Below are positions 1 to 10,594 of a stretch of DNA of 64,000 nucleotides, piece by piece. The position numbers and the translations under genes were made by a program. This stretch comes from Salinicola salarius (lineage in GTDB: Bacteria; Pseudomonadota; Gammaproteobacteria; Pseudomonadales; Halomonadaceae), in contig NZ_PZJT01000013.1 of the NCBI RefSeq assembly GCF_003206135.1, positions 1 through 64,000 of the forward strand, in the 5' to 3' direction. A model generated the notes under the pieces. The model made no database searches. It saw only the letters and a program-made list of their open reading frames with translations, and was not told where the DNA came from. Numbering within the stretch: position 1 is the first letter of the stretch; each line of letters begins with the position of its first letter.

Positions 1-86
1 CGGCCCGCTTGGCAACCCCTGAATGAAGAAAAAGTTGGCAACGTGAGCCAGCCGTCATCAGACGGTCATCTCGAGGCCTTCTTTCG

Positions 87-1571
87 TCAGATGGTCCAGT
101 GTTCCAGGAAAGTATCGACCGGCATCGATTCGAGCCGCGCGACATCTTCATACAAGGCGAGTATCCGCTCGCAACGTTGTGCAGGAAAGCGCGTTGCCAG
201 GTTACGGCGGAACTTCTCTTTCAACAGGGGAATCCCCTCCTCTCGTCGACGTCGATGCCCCAAGGGATATTCCACCGCCACCCGGTCAGTGTGCGTTCCG
301 TCATTGAAGAAGACCTGAATGGCGTTAGCGATGGAGCGCTTGTCCGCCTGGTGGTATTCAAGGCTGTATCGTTCGTCTTCCACGATCTCCATCTTGTCAC
401 GCAGGAGGTCGATGACGGGGTGCGCCCGATGGAAGTCGTCCTCGTAGTGCTCGGCGGTCAAATCACCGAACGCCAGCGGTACGGCGACCATATACTGCAG
501 GCAGTGATCCCGGTCGGCAGGGTTGGCGAGCTCCCCCACTTTGGAGATGATGCGGATGGCAGATTCATGCGTGGTCACCACGATCCGTTCGATCTCGTCC
601 AGGCGATCGCGCACCAAGGGATGCAGCGCGACGGCTGCTTCGGCCGCGGTCTGGGCATGAAACTCCGCCGGGAAACTGATTTTGAACAGGACGTTCTCCA
701 TCACGTAAGTCCCGTAGGGCTGAGATACACTAAAAGCGCGCTCGGCCTCGGGCTTGATCGCCTGATCCCTGTTGGTCTTGCTGAACAGGACATCGTAGAA
801 CCCCCACTGCGGCGCGGAAAGCACGCCCGGGATACCCATTTCGCCCCGCATCGCCATATCGGCCAGCCTGACCGCCCGGGACGTTGCATCCCCTGCCGCC
901 CAGCTCTTGCGAGATCCGGCGTTAGGTGCGTGACGGTAAGTACGCAGACTCTGCCCGTCGACGAAAGCGTGCGATAGCGCCGAGAGCAGCTGCTCGCGGT
1001 TGGCGCCCATCAGCTTGGCGACCACAGCCGTCGATGCCACCTTGACCAGCACGACGTGATCCAGACCTACACGATTGAACGAGTTCTCCAGCGCCAGCAC
1101 GCCTTGTATCTCGTGGGCCATGACCATGGCATCGAGTACATCGCGAAGGGTCAGCGGTTGTTCGCCCTTTGCCAGGCGCTGCTGGGAAAGATGATCGGCC
1201 ACTGCCAGAATGCCGCCGAGATTATCGGAGGGATGCCCCCACTCCGCCGCCAGCCAGGTATCGTTATAATCCAGCCAGCGGATGATGCAGCCGATATCCC
1301 AGGCCGCCTTCACGGGATCGAGTCGAAGCTGCGTGCCGGGCACCCGAGCCCCATGGGGGACGATCGTACCGTCTACCAGCGGGCCCAGATGTTTGGTGCA
1401 TTCCGGAAAACGCAGTGCCAACAGCCCGCATCCCAGCGTATCCATCAGGCAGTGCCGCGCGGTATCCAGCGCTTCCCGACTTTCGATGCGATAGTCGAGC
1501 ACGTAATCCGCAATCGCCTGAAGCTCCGGATCGTAATCGGGGCGCTGGTTGAAATCGACGTTGGCACTCAT
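87..1571 (-). CDS. prpD: 2-methylcitrate dehydratase PrpD
   Basis: Dehydrates 2-methylcitrate to 2-methyl-cis-aconitate in the cytosolic methylcitrate cycle that oxidises propionyl-CoA. The 494-residue product has the MmgE/PrpD family layout: an all-helical N-terminal part, with the conserved stretch [20 protein letters not shown] near residues 98-117, and an alpha/beta C-terminal part with [15 protein letters not shown]. The length fits the family. The frame is open further upstream, but the ATG at 1571 follows an AAAGGAA ribosome site and gives the usual N-terminus ([17 protein letters not shown]). It is the last gene of the leftward cluster prpR-like/prpB/prpC/prpD, about 50 bases after prpC. 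The iron-sulfur AcnD plus PrpF alternative found in many relatives is not seen here, so PrpD probably carries this step. Confidence 0.95.
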   Translation of the reverse strand: MSANVDFNQRPDYDPELQAIADYVLDYRIESREALDTARHCLMDTLGCGLLALRFPECTKHLGPLVDGTIVPHGARVPGTQLRLDPVKAAWDIGCIIRWLDYNDTWLAAEWGHPSDNLGGILAVADHLSQQRLAKGEQPLTLRDVLDAMVMAHEIQGVLALENSFNRVGLDHVVLVKVASTAVVAKLMGANREQLLSALSHAFVDGQSLRTYRHAPNAGSRKSWAAGDATSRAVRLADMAMRGEMGIPGVLSAPQWGFYDVLFSKTNRDQAIKPEAERAFSVSQPYGTYVMENVLFKISFPAEFHAQTAAEAAVALHPLVRDRLDEIERIVVTTHESAIRIISKVGELANPADRDHCLQYMVAVPLAFGDLTAEHYEDDFHRAHPVIDLLRDKMEIVEDERYSLEYHQADKRSIANAIQVFFNDGTHTDRVAVEYPLGHRRRREEGIPLLKEKFRRNLATRFPAQRCERILALYEDVARLESMPVDTFLEHWTI

Positions 1572-1621
1572 GGCATTTCCTTTGATTTGTGACTTGTCCG
1601 GCTCGATGTTCGAAGCCGATA

Positions 1622-2746
1622 TTATTGACGCTGCTCGATCGGCACCCAGTCGCGTTTTTCCGGTCCGACATAATCGGCACTGGGGCGGATGATACGGTTG
1701 TTGGCGCGCTGCTCGAAGACGTGTGCGCACCATCCCGTCAAACGGGAGCAAACGAAGATCGGCGTGAACAACTTGGTGGGAATGCCCATGAAGTGATAGG
1801 CGCTGGCGTGATAGAAATCGGCATTGGGGAAGAGCTTCTTCTCTCTCCACATGACTTCATCGACACGCTGCGACACCGCATAGAGGTGATTGTCGCCCAC
1901 GTCATCCGCCAGTTGTCTGGCCCATCCCTTGATGATCGCGTTACGAGGATCGGACTCGCGATAGATCGCATGGCCGAAGCCCATGATCTTGTCCTTGCGC
2001 TCGAGCATTTCGAGAATATGGCGCTCCGCCTCGTCCGGCGTCGACCAGCGGCTGATCATTTCCATCGCCGCTTCATTGGCACCGCCATGCAATGGTCCGC
2101 GTAGCGAGCCGATCGCCCCGGTAACGCAGCTGTGCAGATCCGACAGTGTCGACGCACACACCCGCGCCGTGAAGGTCGAGGCGTTAAACTCGTGCTCGGC
2201 ATAGAGAATCAGCGAGACGTTCATCACCTTGGCGTGCAACTCGGAGGCCGGCTTGCCGTGAAGCAGATGCAGGAAATGACCACCCACGGAGTCGTCGTCG
2301 GTTTCGGTCTCGATGCGCTCGCCGTAATGTGAATATCGATACCAGTAATTGAGAATCGACGGCATGACCGCCAGCAGCCGGTCCGCGTGGCGCTGTTGGT
2401 CTTCCCTGCGCTGCTCGGTTTCCAGATTGCCCAGCATGGAAGTCCCTGTGCGCAGCACATCCATCGGATGCGCATCGGACGGGACCTGCTCCAACACCTT
2501 CTTCAACGCCTCCGGCAGCGAACGGGAACGCTGGAGCAACGCGACGTAGTCATCCAATTGACGCTGATTGGGCAACTCCCCCTTGAGCAGTAGGTAGGCG
2601 ACCTCTTCGAAACGCGCCTTCTCCGCCAATGTCTGGATGTCGTAGCCGCGATAGGTGAGTCCCGAGCCGCTCTTGCCCACCGTGCAGAGTTCGGTCGAGC
2701 CGGCACTCTGCCCGCGCAGGCCGGTGCTCTGGAGTTTTTCCACCAT
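1622..2746 (-). CDS. prpC: 2-methylcitrate synthase PrpC
   Basis: Condenses propionyl-CoA with oxaloacetate to 2-methylcitrate. The product is a 374-residue citrate-synthase fold protein of the short, methylcitrate-synthase size class. Catalytic residues are visible: His220 in [10 protein letters not shown], His259 in [14 protein letters not shown], and Asp310 in [12 protein letters not shown]. The ATG at 2746 is preceded by a strong GGAGGAG site; a TTG 15 bases further upstream in frame sits on that site and is unlikely to be used. It lies 35 bases downstream of prpB. Ordinary citrate synthase is the only real alternative; size and neighbours argue for PrpC. Confidence 0.96.
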   Translation of the reverse strand: MVEKLQSTGLRGQSAGSTELCTVGKSGSGLTYRGYDIQTLAEKARFEEVAYLLLKGELPNQRQLDDYVALLQRSRSLPEALKKVLEQVPSDAHPMDVLRTGTSMLGNLETEQRREDQQRHADRLLAVMPSILNYWYRYSHYGERIETETDDDSVGGHFLHLLHGKPASELHAKVMNVSLILYAEHEFNASTFTARVCASTLSDLHSCVTGAIGSLRGPLHGGANEAAMEMISRWSTPDEAERHILEMLERKDKIMGFGHAIYRESDPRNAIIKGWARQLADDVGDNHLYAVSQRVDEVMWREKKLFPNADFYHASAYHFMGIPTKLFTPIFVCSRLTGWCAHVFEQRANNRIIRPSADYVGPEKRDWVPIEQRQ

Positions 2747-2781
2747 GATGATCTCCTCCAATAATCTTTTCCTGCTGCGAC

Positions 2782-3666
2782 TCAGTCGCCCCCTTTCTCG
2801 AAGAGCATATCGAGCTTGCGTTCGAAGGCGTGATAGTCGAGAAAGTCGTAGAGTTCTTCTCGTGTCTGCATCAGATCGACCACATCCCGCTGATGCCCTT
2901 TGGCGTGAATATCCCGATACACCTTGAGTGCCGCGGCATTCATCGCACGGAAAGCCGAGAGCGGATAAAGCACCATGCGACAGCCGACCTCGGCGAGTTC
3001 CTGCTGGGTAAATAGCGGCGTAGCCCCGAATTCGGTGATGTTGGCGAGAATGGGTGCCTCGACGCCCTCGCAGAACGCCCGATAGTCATCCAAGGTATGC
3101 ACCGCCTCGGCAAAGATCGCATCGGCGCCCGCCTCGATACAGGCGTTGGCCCGCTCGATCGCCGCAGCCAAACCCTCCTTCTGGAAGGCATCGGTGCGCG
3201 CGATAAGATAGAAATCCGCATCGTGACGGGCGTCGGATGCCGCCTTGATACGATCGACCATCTCCGACTGGGAAACGATCTCCTTGTTGGGCCGATGGCC
3301 GCAGCGTTTCTGCGCCACCTGATCCTCGAGGTGAACCGCGGCAACACCGGCGCGCTCCATTTCCTTGATCGTGCGGGCGATATTGAAAGCTCCGCCCCAG
3401 CCGGTATCGATATCTACCAGCAGCGGCAGATCGCAGGCGCCGGTAATACGGCGGGCGTCTTCCACCACATCGTTGAGCGTGGTCATGCCCAGATCCGGCA
3501 GCCCGTAGGAGGCGTTGGCCACCCCGCCACCGGACAGATAAAGGGCATGATGCCCGACTGCCTTTGCCATCATCGCGCTATAGGCATTGATGGCGCCGAC
3601 GATGGGTAACGGACGGTGGCTATCGAGCGCTTCACGAAAGCGGGCGCCGGGGCTTGGTTGAGTCAT
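2782..3666 (-). CDS. prpB: 2-methylisocitrate lyase PrpB
   Basis: Cleaves 2-methylisocitrate to pyruvate and succinate, the last step of the methylcitrate cycle. The 294-residue protein belongs to the isocitrate lyase/PEP mutase superfamily. The catalytic motif KRCGH lies at residues 120-124 and the Mg-binding acidic pair at Asp85/Asp87 ([11 protein letters not shown]). The start at 3666 follows GAGGATCG and overlaps the stop of the upstream GntR gene by 4 bases (ATGA), so the two are translationally coupled. Cluster membership with prpC and prpD makes the methylisocitrate substrate much more likely than isocitrate. Confidence 0.96.
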   Translation of the reverse strand: MTQPSPGARFREALDSHRPLPIVGAINAYSAMMAKAVGHHALYLSGGGVANASYGLPDLGMTTLNDVVEDARRITGACDLPLLVDIDTGWGGAFNIARTIKEMERAGVAAVHLEDQVAQKRCGHRPNKEIVSQSEMVDRIKAASDARHDADFYLIARTDAFQKEGLAAAIERANACIEAGADAIFAEAVHTLDDYRAFCEGVEAPILANITEFGATPLFTQQELAEVGCRMVLYPLSAFRAMNAAALKVYRDIHAKGHQRDVVDLMQTREELYDFLDYHAFERKLDMLFEKGGD

Positions 3667-4409
3667 GATTCGATCCTCGGGATTGCGGGAGAGTCGGACG
3701 CCTCCTCTCCCAGCGTACGGGCATAATGGGCAGCGACATTCTCGCGAGAGGCGCTGACATGGCGGCGCATCAGCAGCTCGGCCAGCTCGGCATCGCCCGC
3801 TTCGATCGCATCAACGATACGATGATGCTCGACGAACGCTCGCTGCGGCCGGGAACCCTTGGCGCTGAATTGGGTACGATAGAGCCGCACCAGGTAATAG
3901 AGGTCGTCGCACAGCAAGGTCATCAGCATGCGATTGTGGCTGCCCTGCACGATGCGATAATGAAAGTCGAGATCGCCCTCGCGCTGGTAATAAGCCTCTC
4001 CGCTGGACAAGTCTTCCTGACGTTCGTGAAAAGCCAGCAACTCTCGCAGCCCGGCAATTTCCTCGGCGGTCATCGACTTCGCGGCCAGTCGCGCCGCCAT
4101 GCTTTCCAGCGCCTCGCGAACATCGAACAGTTCCAGCAGCTCGTCCATCGACAGCTTGACGACCCGGGCGCCGACATGAGGCACGCGCTCGATCAGGCGA
4201 TAGGTTTCCAATCGGCGCATGGCTTCCCGCAACGGCCCCCGGGAGATACCGTAATGCGACGAGAGGTCCGGCTCCGTGATGCGCGTGCCGGGCGGCAGCT
4301 CGCCACGAACGATGGCACGCTGAAGCTGGTGGAAAACGCGCTCGGCCAGGGTTCGAACTACAGGAAGTTCGGTGTCGGCATCGTGTGCATCGGAAGTTGG
4401 TTGAAACAT
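3663..4409 (-). CDS. GntR-family (FCD) regulator of the prp cluster
   Basis: Transcription factor of the FadR/FCD branch of GntR, 248 residues. The winged helix-turn-helix covers about residues 15-85, with the recognition region [20 protein letters not shown] near 46-65. The C-terminal helical FCD ligand domain is near 92-225. It is the first gene of the leftward prp operon, so it most likely senses a propionate-cycle intermediate and controls its own transcript. ATG 4409 is preferred; the frame extends to a TTG at 4442. No clear ribosome site is seen. Perfect palindromes just upstream (4414-4423 and 4530-4541) have the TTGT-n-ACAA form common for FCD-type regulators. It is not a sigma-54 activator of the E. 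coli PrpR type. Confidence 0.9.
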   Translation of the reverse strand: MFQPTSDAHDADTELPVVRTLAERVFHQLQRAIVRGELPPGTRITEPDLSSHYGISRGPLREAMRRLETYRLIERVPHVGARVVKLSMDELLELFDVREALESMAARLAAKSMTAEEIAGLRELLAFHERQEDLSSGEAYYQREGDLDFHYRIVQGSHNRMLMTLLCDDLYYLVRLYRTQFSAKGSRPQRAFVEHHRIVDAIEAGDAELAELLMRRHVSASRENVAAHYARTLGEEASDSPAIPRIES

Positions 4410-4413
4410 TAAG

Positions 4414-4423
4414 TTGTTAACAA
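4414..4423. promoter_or_regulatory. Palindrome TTGTTAACAA, candidate GntR operator
   Basis: A perfect 10-base palindrome, five bases upstream of the ATG of the GntR regulator. FCD-type GntR proteins generally bind short palindromes with TNGT and ACNA half sites. Its position would let the regulator block its own expression. The role is inferred. Confidence 0.45.
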
Positions 4424-4529
4424 TCAAAGGGCGAAGATCCAATCATAGGCGCCCCGTTTTCCCGGGGCAATGGAAAAAACGTCGCAGATATCGCACTTTA
4501 GTCGAAAAGCACAAACTTCTTTTTGCATC

Positions 4530-4541
4530 ATTGTCGACAAT
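4530..4541. promoter_or_regulatory. Palindrome ATTGTCGACAAT, candidate GntR operator
   Basis: A perfect 12-base palindrome about 120 bases upstream of the prp operon start, in the AT-rich part of the divergent region. It shares the TTGT and ACAA arms with the palindrome at 4414-4423, with a different centre. Binding by the neighbouring FCD regulator is inferred from family knowledge. Confidence 0.5.
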
Positions 4542-4730
4542 CAGTTCCCGCAAGCGGCCAGACACCGGCAGATACGCTTCCGCTCCCGGCACCGTTCACG
4601 TTCGCCCACGAGAGCGCAAAGACCTCGCTCATCATCACGACTCCCGATAAACTTGCGCCAGGCAATCGTTGCCTGCATGACAAGGCTTTCGATGCCGTGT
4701 CGTTGTTTCATTCGTCAGGAAAAGGTGTTC

Positions 4731-6131
4731 ATGGCTGACGCGCGACCGTGGCTCGAGATAGCCGACCTTCCCTATACCTCCGACCCCACGTCGCTCTTCG
4801 AACGATTGCAGCAGCGCCCCGGTGCCGTATTACTGGACAGCGGCCGTCCGAGCGCCCCGGGTGGACGCTTCGACATTCTCAGCAGCGATCCGCTGGCGAT
4901 GCTGACCATCGAAGACGGCCACCCTCGCTGCGAGCCGTCGATACCACTGCCCGCCGCCCCCTTTGCAGCGCAACAGGCCTTGCTGGAGCACGCCGAGACC
5001 GAACTGCTGCCGAGACTGTCGAATACTGTCGCAGCGCGGGCCAGCGCCCTTCCGTTTCTCGGCGGTCTGCTCGGCTACTGGGGCTATTCGCTGGTCAAGC
5101 CTCACGATGCGACGGACGACGCTGCCCGCCGAGACGCCCGGCGACCGGAGCCCGGGCTGCCCGAGGCCAGGCTCGGGCTCTACGACTGGGCGCTGGTTCA
5201 GGATCACCATGCCCGGCGCACGTTTGTTGTAGCCACGGCCGAACGTCGCCAGCAGGTCATGGCCTGGCTGGACGAGCCTGCAACCTCGACGCGGCCCGAC
5301 TTCACCCTGACCAGCCCCTTCGTGGCCGACCTGGATCGCGCCGGCTATGCACAGCGCTTTCAACGGGTCATGGACTACCTTCACGCGGGAGACTGCTACC
5401 AGATCAATCTGGCCCAGCGCTTTACCGCCCATTTTCAGGGGAGCACCTGGCAGGCGTACCAACGTCTTCGTCAGGCCACCCCGACGCCCTACGGCGCTTA
5501 TCTCGCGTGGGAGGACCAGGCCATCCTGTCGCTGTCGCCGGAACGCTTCATCGGTATCGCCGATGGACGGGTCGAAACCCGCCCGATCAAAGGGACTCGC
5601 CCCCGCGGCTCGACGCCCGAGGACGACCAGCGCCTGGCGGCAGAGCTACGACAGAGCGCCAAGGATCGCGCAGAGAACGTCATGATCGTCGATCTGCTCC
5701 GCAACGACCTCGGTCGTGTCTGCCGGCCCGGCAGCGTCACGGTTCCCCAGCTCTGCGGACTGGAGAGCTATGCCAATGTCCATCATCTGGTCAGTATCGT
5801 GCATGGGGAACTCGCAGTCGGCGCGAAGCCGCTGGATCTGCTGGCTTCCGCTTTTCCCGGCGGCTCGATCACCGGCGCCCCCAAGCATCGCGCCATGCAG
5901 ATCATCGACGAGCTGGAGCCCTCCCAACGTAGCGTCTACTGTGGGAGCCTCGGCTATCTCGATCGTCGCGGCCGTCTCGACACCTCGATCGCGATCCGTA
6001 CCGTCATCGCCGATGGCGACACGCTGCATATCTGGGGCGGCGGTGGGCTGGTCGCGGATTCCGACGAAGAGGCCGAGTATCAGGAAACGCTGGCCAAGAT
6101 CGCACGATTGATGCAGGCGTTAGCGGGTTGA
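4731..6131 (+). CDS. pabB: Aminodeoxychorismate synthase component I (PabB)
   Basis: Converts chorismate and ammonia (from the PabA glutaminase) to 4-amino-4-deoxychorismate, a precursor of p-aminobenzoate and folate. The 466-residue protein has the chorismate-binding domain with DCYQINLAQR (221-230), PIKGTRPRG (285-293), ENVMIVDLLRNDLGRV (315-330) and GGSITGAPKHRAMQIIDELE (377-396). The Lys in PIKGT (Lys287) marks PabB; anthranilate synthase TrpE has Ala there. ATG 4731 follows AGGAAAAGG. PabA and PabC are not adjacent. Downstream is a FecCD-type permease gene 34 bases away. Confidence 0.95.
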   Translation: MADARPWLEIADLPYTSDPTSLFERLQQRPGAVLLDSGRPSAPGGRFDILSSDPLAMLTIEDGHPRCEPSIPLPAAPFAAQQALLEHAETELLPRLSNTVAARASALPFLGGLLGYWGYSLVKPHDATDDAARRDARRPEPGLPEARLGLYDWALVQDHHARRTFVVATAERRQQVMAWLDEPATSTRPDFTLTSPFVADLDRAGYAQRFQRVMDYLHAGDCYQINLAQRFTAHFQGSTWQAYQRLRQATPTPYGAYLAWEDQAILSLSPERFIGIADGRVETRPIKGTRPRGSTPEDDQRLAAELRQSAKDRAENVMIVDLLRNDLGRVCRPGSVTVPQLCGLESYANVHHLVSIVHGELAVGAKPLDLLASAFPGGSITGAPKHRAMQIIDELEPSQRSVYCGSLGYLDRRGRLDTSIAIRTVIADGDTLHIWGGGGLVADSDEEAEYQETLAKIARLMQALAG

Positions 6132-6165
6132 AGCCGTCGCGAGCCCGATTTCTGATAGCCTCTCC

Positions 6166-7290
6166 TTGGCTGACGCTGCCCGACCCCACCTCCAGACATC
6201 GATTCTTGCCTTGAAAGCCACCACTCGCTTGTCTCACACCGCGAAGCCGGAATCCACGGCAGTCCGCTACCTGGCCCGCCAGCGGCGTCAGCGGAGGTTG
6301 ATCGCCCTGGCCGCCCTGGCGGTCCTGATTTCGCTCCTGGTCGATGTCGCTACTGGCCCCGGGGCCTATGCCCTTCCCGACGTGCTGAAAGCGTTGGTGG
6401 CACCGTCGGAGGTGTCCCGCATTCTCGAGATCGTGGTGTGGGAGATTCGGCTACCGGTCGCCTTGATGGCCATCATCGTCGGCGCCAGTCTCGCCGTCGC
6501 TGGCGCGGAAATGCAGACACTGCTCGACAATCCGCTTGCCGACCCGTTCACGCTCGGCATCTCTTCGGCGGCCAGCTTCGGCGCCGCGCTGGCCATCGTG
6601 CTCGACTTCGGCCTCCTGCCGGTGGCCGGCACGCTGCTGCTGACCGGCAACGCCTTCCTGCTGGCCATGTTCGCCTCCCTGGCGATATGGGCCTTGAGTC
6701 GACTACGCGGCGTCAGCATCCAGACGATGGTGCTGATGGGCATCGCGATCATGTTTTTCTTCAACGCGCTGCTGGGAATCCTGCAGTACGTCGCTTCCGC
6801 CGAGTCGCTGCAGCAGCTGATGTTCTGGTCGCTGGGCAGCCTGGACAAGGCCAGTTGGGGAAAGCTCGGGCTCGCCGGCCTGGCGTTGATGATCACGATG
6901 CCGGCCTTCATCAGGGCCCGGTCGCAACTGACCGCCCTGCGGCTGGGAGACGTTCAGGCCAAGGCGATGGGTATCGATGTCGGTCGACTTCGGCTGCGCA
7001 TGCTGCTGTGTTGCGCACTGCTGTCGGCGACAGCCGTCGCCTTCGTGGGAACCATCGGCTTCGTCGGCCTGGTCGGTCCACACATCGCGCGCCTCCTGGT
7101 CGGCGAAGACCAGCGCGTGTTCCTGCCGATGTCCGCGCTGACCGGCGCGCTGATTCTGTCGTTGACCTCGATCCTCTCGAAGACGCTGATTCCCGGCATC
7201 CTGCTACCGATCGGCCTCCTGACGGCCCTGATCGGCCTGCCGTTCTTCGTCTCGCTGATCCTGCGTTCGCGCCGGGAGACATGGCGATGA
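6166..7290 (+). CDS. FecCD/BtuC-family ABC transporter permease
   Basis: Inner-membrane permease of the siderophore/cobalamin/heme importer family. About nine or ten hydrophobic segments follow a basic N-terminus. Family signatures are visible: NPLADPFTLGISSAASFGAA in the first half and the C-terminal GFVGLVGPHIARLLVG, which contacts the ATPase. The start is uncertain: no ATG is available, and the candidates are TTG at 6166 or TTG at 6211, neither with a clear ribosome site. It overlaps the ATPase gene by 4 bases (ATGA). No substrate-binding protein or TonB receptor gene is near, so the substrate (iron chelate, heme or corrinoid) cannot be named. Confidence 0.88.
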   Translation: MADAARPHLQTSILALKATTRLSHTAKPESTAVRYLARQRRQRRLIALAALAVLISLLVDVATGPGAYALPDVLKALVAPSEVSRILEIVVWEIRLPVALMAIIVGASLAVAGAEMQTLLDNPLADPFTLGISSAASFGAALAIVLDFGLLPVAGTLLLTGNAFLLAMFASLAIWALSRLRGVSIQTMVLMGIAIMFFFNALLGILQYVASAESLQQLMFWSLGSLDKASWGKLGLAGLALMITMPAFIRARSQLTALRLGDVQAKAMGIDVGRLRLRMLLCCALLSATAVAFVGTIGFVGLVGPHIARLLVGEDQRVFLPMSALTGALILSLTSILSKTLIPGILLPIGLLTALIGLPFFVSLILRSRRETWR

Positions 7291-8069
7291 CTCTCACCAT
7301 CGATCATCTCGACTGTTCGCTGGGGAAGCGTCGAATACTGCACGACGTTTCCGGCCTGAGCGCAAGCCCGGGCGAGATCACGGCATTGATCGGCCCCAAC
7401 GGCTCGGGCAAATCGACGCTGCTCAAGGCGATCGCCGGCATCGAAGCGGCCAGCGGTCGCATCAGGCTGGGTGAACGGCAACTCGATGCGCTGTCGCTCG
7501 AGCAGCGCAGCCAATGCCTCTACTATCTCCTTCAGGACACCAGCACCCAGGCAGCGCTGAGTGTTTTCGAAGCCGTCCTGCTCTCTCGTCGAACGCAGGT
7601 TGCCGAGCCCGCCGCCACCGCGCTGTCGGCGGTGGAACGAGCCCTGACATCTCTGGAACTCGACCCCTTGGCCGAACGCGAGCTGGTCACGCTTTCCGGC
7701 GGTCAGCGCCAGCGAGTCGCGATCGCGCAGGCGATCGTGCGGAAACCGAAGCTGCTGATGCTCGATGAACCGACCAGCGCGCTGGACCTGCACCACCAAC
7801 TGCAGGTGCTCGACTATCTTCGGCGTCTGGCGCGCCGCGAAGGGATCGTCATCGTTCTCGCGATTCACGATCTCAACCTGGCCGCCCGCTTCGCCGATCA
7901 TCTGTGGGTCGTGAAGGAAGGTCGACACATTGTCAGCGGCATGCCAGAGCAAGTGCTGACCCCCGAGCGCCTGCGAGACATCTATGCTATCGAAGCCCAT
8001 GTGGAATGGCCGATCGACGCCCCGCCTCGTGTCATCCCGCTATCGGCCCTGCACCGGCTGGGTGACTAA
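7287..8069 (+). CDS. ABC transporter ATP-binding protein (iron-chelate/cobalamin type)
   Basis: Cytoplasmic ATPase that powers the FecCD-type permease, 260 residues. Walker A is GPNGSGKST (36-44), the signature LSGGQRQRVAIAQA (136-149), Walker B LLMLDEP (156-162), and the H-loop His194 in LAIHDLNLAARFADH. The subfamily resembles FecE/BtuD/HmuV. An ATG at 7281 is also in frame, but a GGGAGA site at 7274-7279 is correctly spaced for 7287, which also gives an ATGA overlap with the permease stop. Confidence 0.92.
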   Translation: MTLTIDHLDCSLGKRRILHDVSGLSASPGEITALIGPNGSGKSTLLKAIAGIEAASGRIRLGERQLDALSLEQRSQCLYYLLQDTSTQAALSVFEAVLLSRRTQVAEPAATALSAVERALTSLELDPLAERELVTLSGGQRQRVAIAQAIVRKPKLLMLDEPTSALDLHHQLQVLDYLRRLARREGIVIVLAIHDLNLAARFADHLWVVKEGRHIVSGMPEQVLTPERLRDIYAIEAHVEWPIDAPPRVIPLSALHRLGD

Positions 8070-8234
8070 TAATCAGAAGATTGATTTCTAATGCCAACTA
8101 GATAATCTGGTTATATATCCATCTAACCAAACGGTATTGGTCGATGCCTGGCCGCCCTTGCTAGAGTGACAGCCATTCCACGCCCCGTCGGATTTTGCCC
8201 ACCTTGCGGCGTGACCACCCTGAAGGAGTCAGCC

Positions 8235-8855
8235 ATGGCGTTCGACCTCGATGCCCTGAACCGTGAAATCGGCCACGATCCGCTGGCCATTACCGAATTC
8301 GCACTGAGCCTGGATCAGAAGGCGATCTGCACCACCAACTTCCGTCCGTTCGAGGCCGTGATACTGCACCTGGTCACTCGTGTGCGCCCCGATATTCCCG
8401 TCGTGTGGATGGATAGCGGCTACAACACGCCGGAGACCTATCGCTTCGCCGAGGAACTGACCAGGCAACTCGACCTCAACCTGACCATCTACCACCCGCT
8501 TCGCTCACGGGCCCATCGCGAGGCAGTGGAAGGCCCGACACCGCAGATCGACGACCCGCGTCACGCGGCGTTCACCGAAGAGGTCAAGCTCGAACCGTTC
8601 CGCCGCGCCCTGGCCGAGACGGCGCCGGATGTCTGGTTCACGGCACTGCGGGCAGAAGACACCGCGGAGCGCTCGCGCATGCAGCCCCTGTCCCGCAATG
8701 CCGGCGGGCTTTTGAAAGTGGCTCCGGTACTGCACTGGACCGCCAAGCAGATGTATCAATACCTGCAGCAGCACGACCTGCCCAACAACTTCGACTACTT
8801 CGATCCGACCAAGGTGGAAGAAAAGCGCGAGTGCGGTCTGCATTTGCAACATTGA
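8235..8855 (+). CDS. cysH: Phosphoadenylyl-sulfate reductase CysH
   Basis: Reduces activated sulfate (PAPS) to sulfite with thioredoxin as donor in assimilatory sulfate reduction. The 206-residue protein carries the PP-loop reductase fold (VVWMDSGYNTPETYRFAEEL) and the C-terminal catalytic Cys200 in KRECGLH. The paired cysteines that hold a 4Fe-4S cluster in APS reductases are absent, so PAPS is the likelier substrate. It is shorter than the E. coli enzyme (244). ATG 8235 follows GAAGGAG; the frame is open from 8166. It is convergent with cysB, sharing the terminator at 8892-8922, and thioredoxin is encoded 1.3 kb away. Confidence 0.92.
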   Translation: MAFDLDALNREIGHDPLAITEFALSLDQKAICTTNFRPFEAVILHLVTRVRPDIPVVWMDSGYNTPETYRFAEELTRQLDLNLTIYHPLRSRAHREAVEGPTPQIDDPRHAAFTEEVKLEPFRRALAETAPDVWFTALRAEDTAERSRMQPLSRNAGGLLKVAPVLHWTAKQMYQYLQQHDLPNNFDYFDPTKVEEKRECGLHLQH

Positions 8856-8891
8856 CCGGCAACGCGTCTCGCTCGGTCCGCACCCTACAAC

Positions 8892-8922
8892 GCATGAGCC
8901 CCGCCAGTGGCGGGGCTCATGC
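8892..8922. terminator. Bidirectional terminator between cysH and cysB
   Basis: A perfect 14-base-pair stem (arms 8892-8905 and 8909-8922) with a 3-base loop lies between two convergent genes. U-tracts are weak on both sides (GAGAAAAAG to the right), but symmetry and position fit a shared terminator. Confidence 0.8.
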
Positions 8923-8985
8923 ATTGAGAAAAAGATCGTCTGCTGGAAACGATCCCGACAGGAACCGGCCTCTACGACACGATTT

Positions 8986-10053
<1,068 letters not shown>

Positions 10054-10195
10054 CTATTCCGGATATGAAAAAATGACCTTTAATAACTTGGCGCTATCGT
10101 TTCGATAAGCCAGGATATTTGCCAGCATCCCATGCAAGGGCTAACATCGACGCCATAAGCTCGGTAAGAGCCCAATGTCTACAGGAGTTAACGTC

Positions 10196-10519
10196 ATGTC
10201 CAACAACGTCGATATCACCACGGCCAATTTCGAACAGGAAGTGCTGAATTCGGACAAGCCCGTTCTGCTCAAGTTCTGGGCGCCCTGGTGCGGTCCCTGC
10301 AAGATGATGGCGCCCGTCGTCGACGAAGTCGCCGATGAAAAGGCCGAGGATATCAAGGTCGTCAGCGTCAACGTCGATGACGCCCCGGAGATCGCCTCCG
10401 AGCACGGGGTGCGCGGGGTTCCCACGGTGATGCTGTTCAAATCCGGCGCCAAGGTCGCTTCGCTGGTCGGCGCGCAGTCCAAGTCCCAGCTGACGCAGTT
10501 CCTCGAACAGAACGGCTGA
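10196..10519 (+). CDS. trxA: Thioredoxin TrxA
   Basis: Small cytosolic dithiol reductant, 107 residues, serving ribonucleotide reductase, PAPS reductase and protein disulfides. The active site WCGPC is at residues 31-35, with the usual flanks KFWAPWCGPCKMMAP and the cis-Pro loop RGVPTVMLF. ATG 10196 follows CAGGAG; an in-frame upstream ATG at 10175 lacks a ribosome site. A strong terminator follows at 10568. The rho gene, common downstream of trxA in gammaproteobacteria, is not present here. Confidence 0.96.
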   Translation: MSNNVDITTANFEQEVLNSDKPVLLKFWAPWCGPCKMMAPVVDEVADEKAEDIKVVSVNVDDAPEIASEHGVRGVPTVMLFKSGAKVASLVGAQSKSQLTQFLEQNG

Positions 10520-10567
10520 TACCGGCAGACCGCCGACAGATAGTCTCGGTTTCGCCATATTCTCAAG

Positions 10568-10594
10568 GCCGCACTCTCGTGAGTGCGGCTTTTT
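10568..10594 (+). terminator. Rho-independent terminator of trxA
   Basis: Nine-base-pair perfect GC-rich stem (10568-10576 with 10581-10589), a 4-base loop, then five T. It lies 49 bases after the trxA stop. Confidence 0.92.

Larger units (their letters stand above)
4410..4730. other. Divergent intergenic region between the prp operon and pabB
   Basis: A stretch of 321 bases without a credible gene. It should hold the leftward prp promoter and the rightward pabB promoter. The central part (about 4480-4545) is AT-richer than the flanks and contains two perfect palindromes, listed separately. An open frame runs through it into pabB from 4470, but its codons look non-coding and a good ribosome site sits only before 4731. 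Confidence 0.7.

Noticed and set aside
1..86. Gene fragment at the left edge
   Set aside because: Short frames here have no recognisable product; only a small direct repeat TTGGCAAC (near 9-16 and 35-42) is seen.
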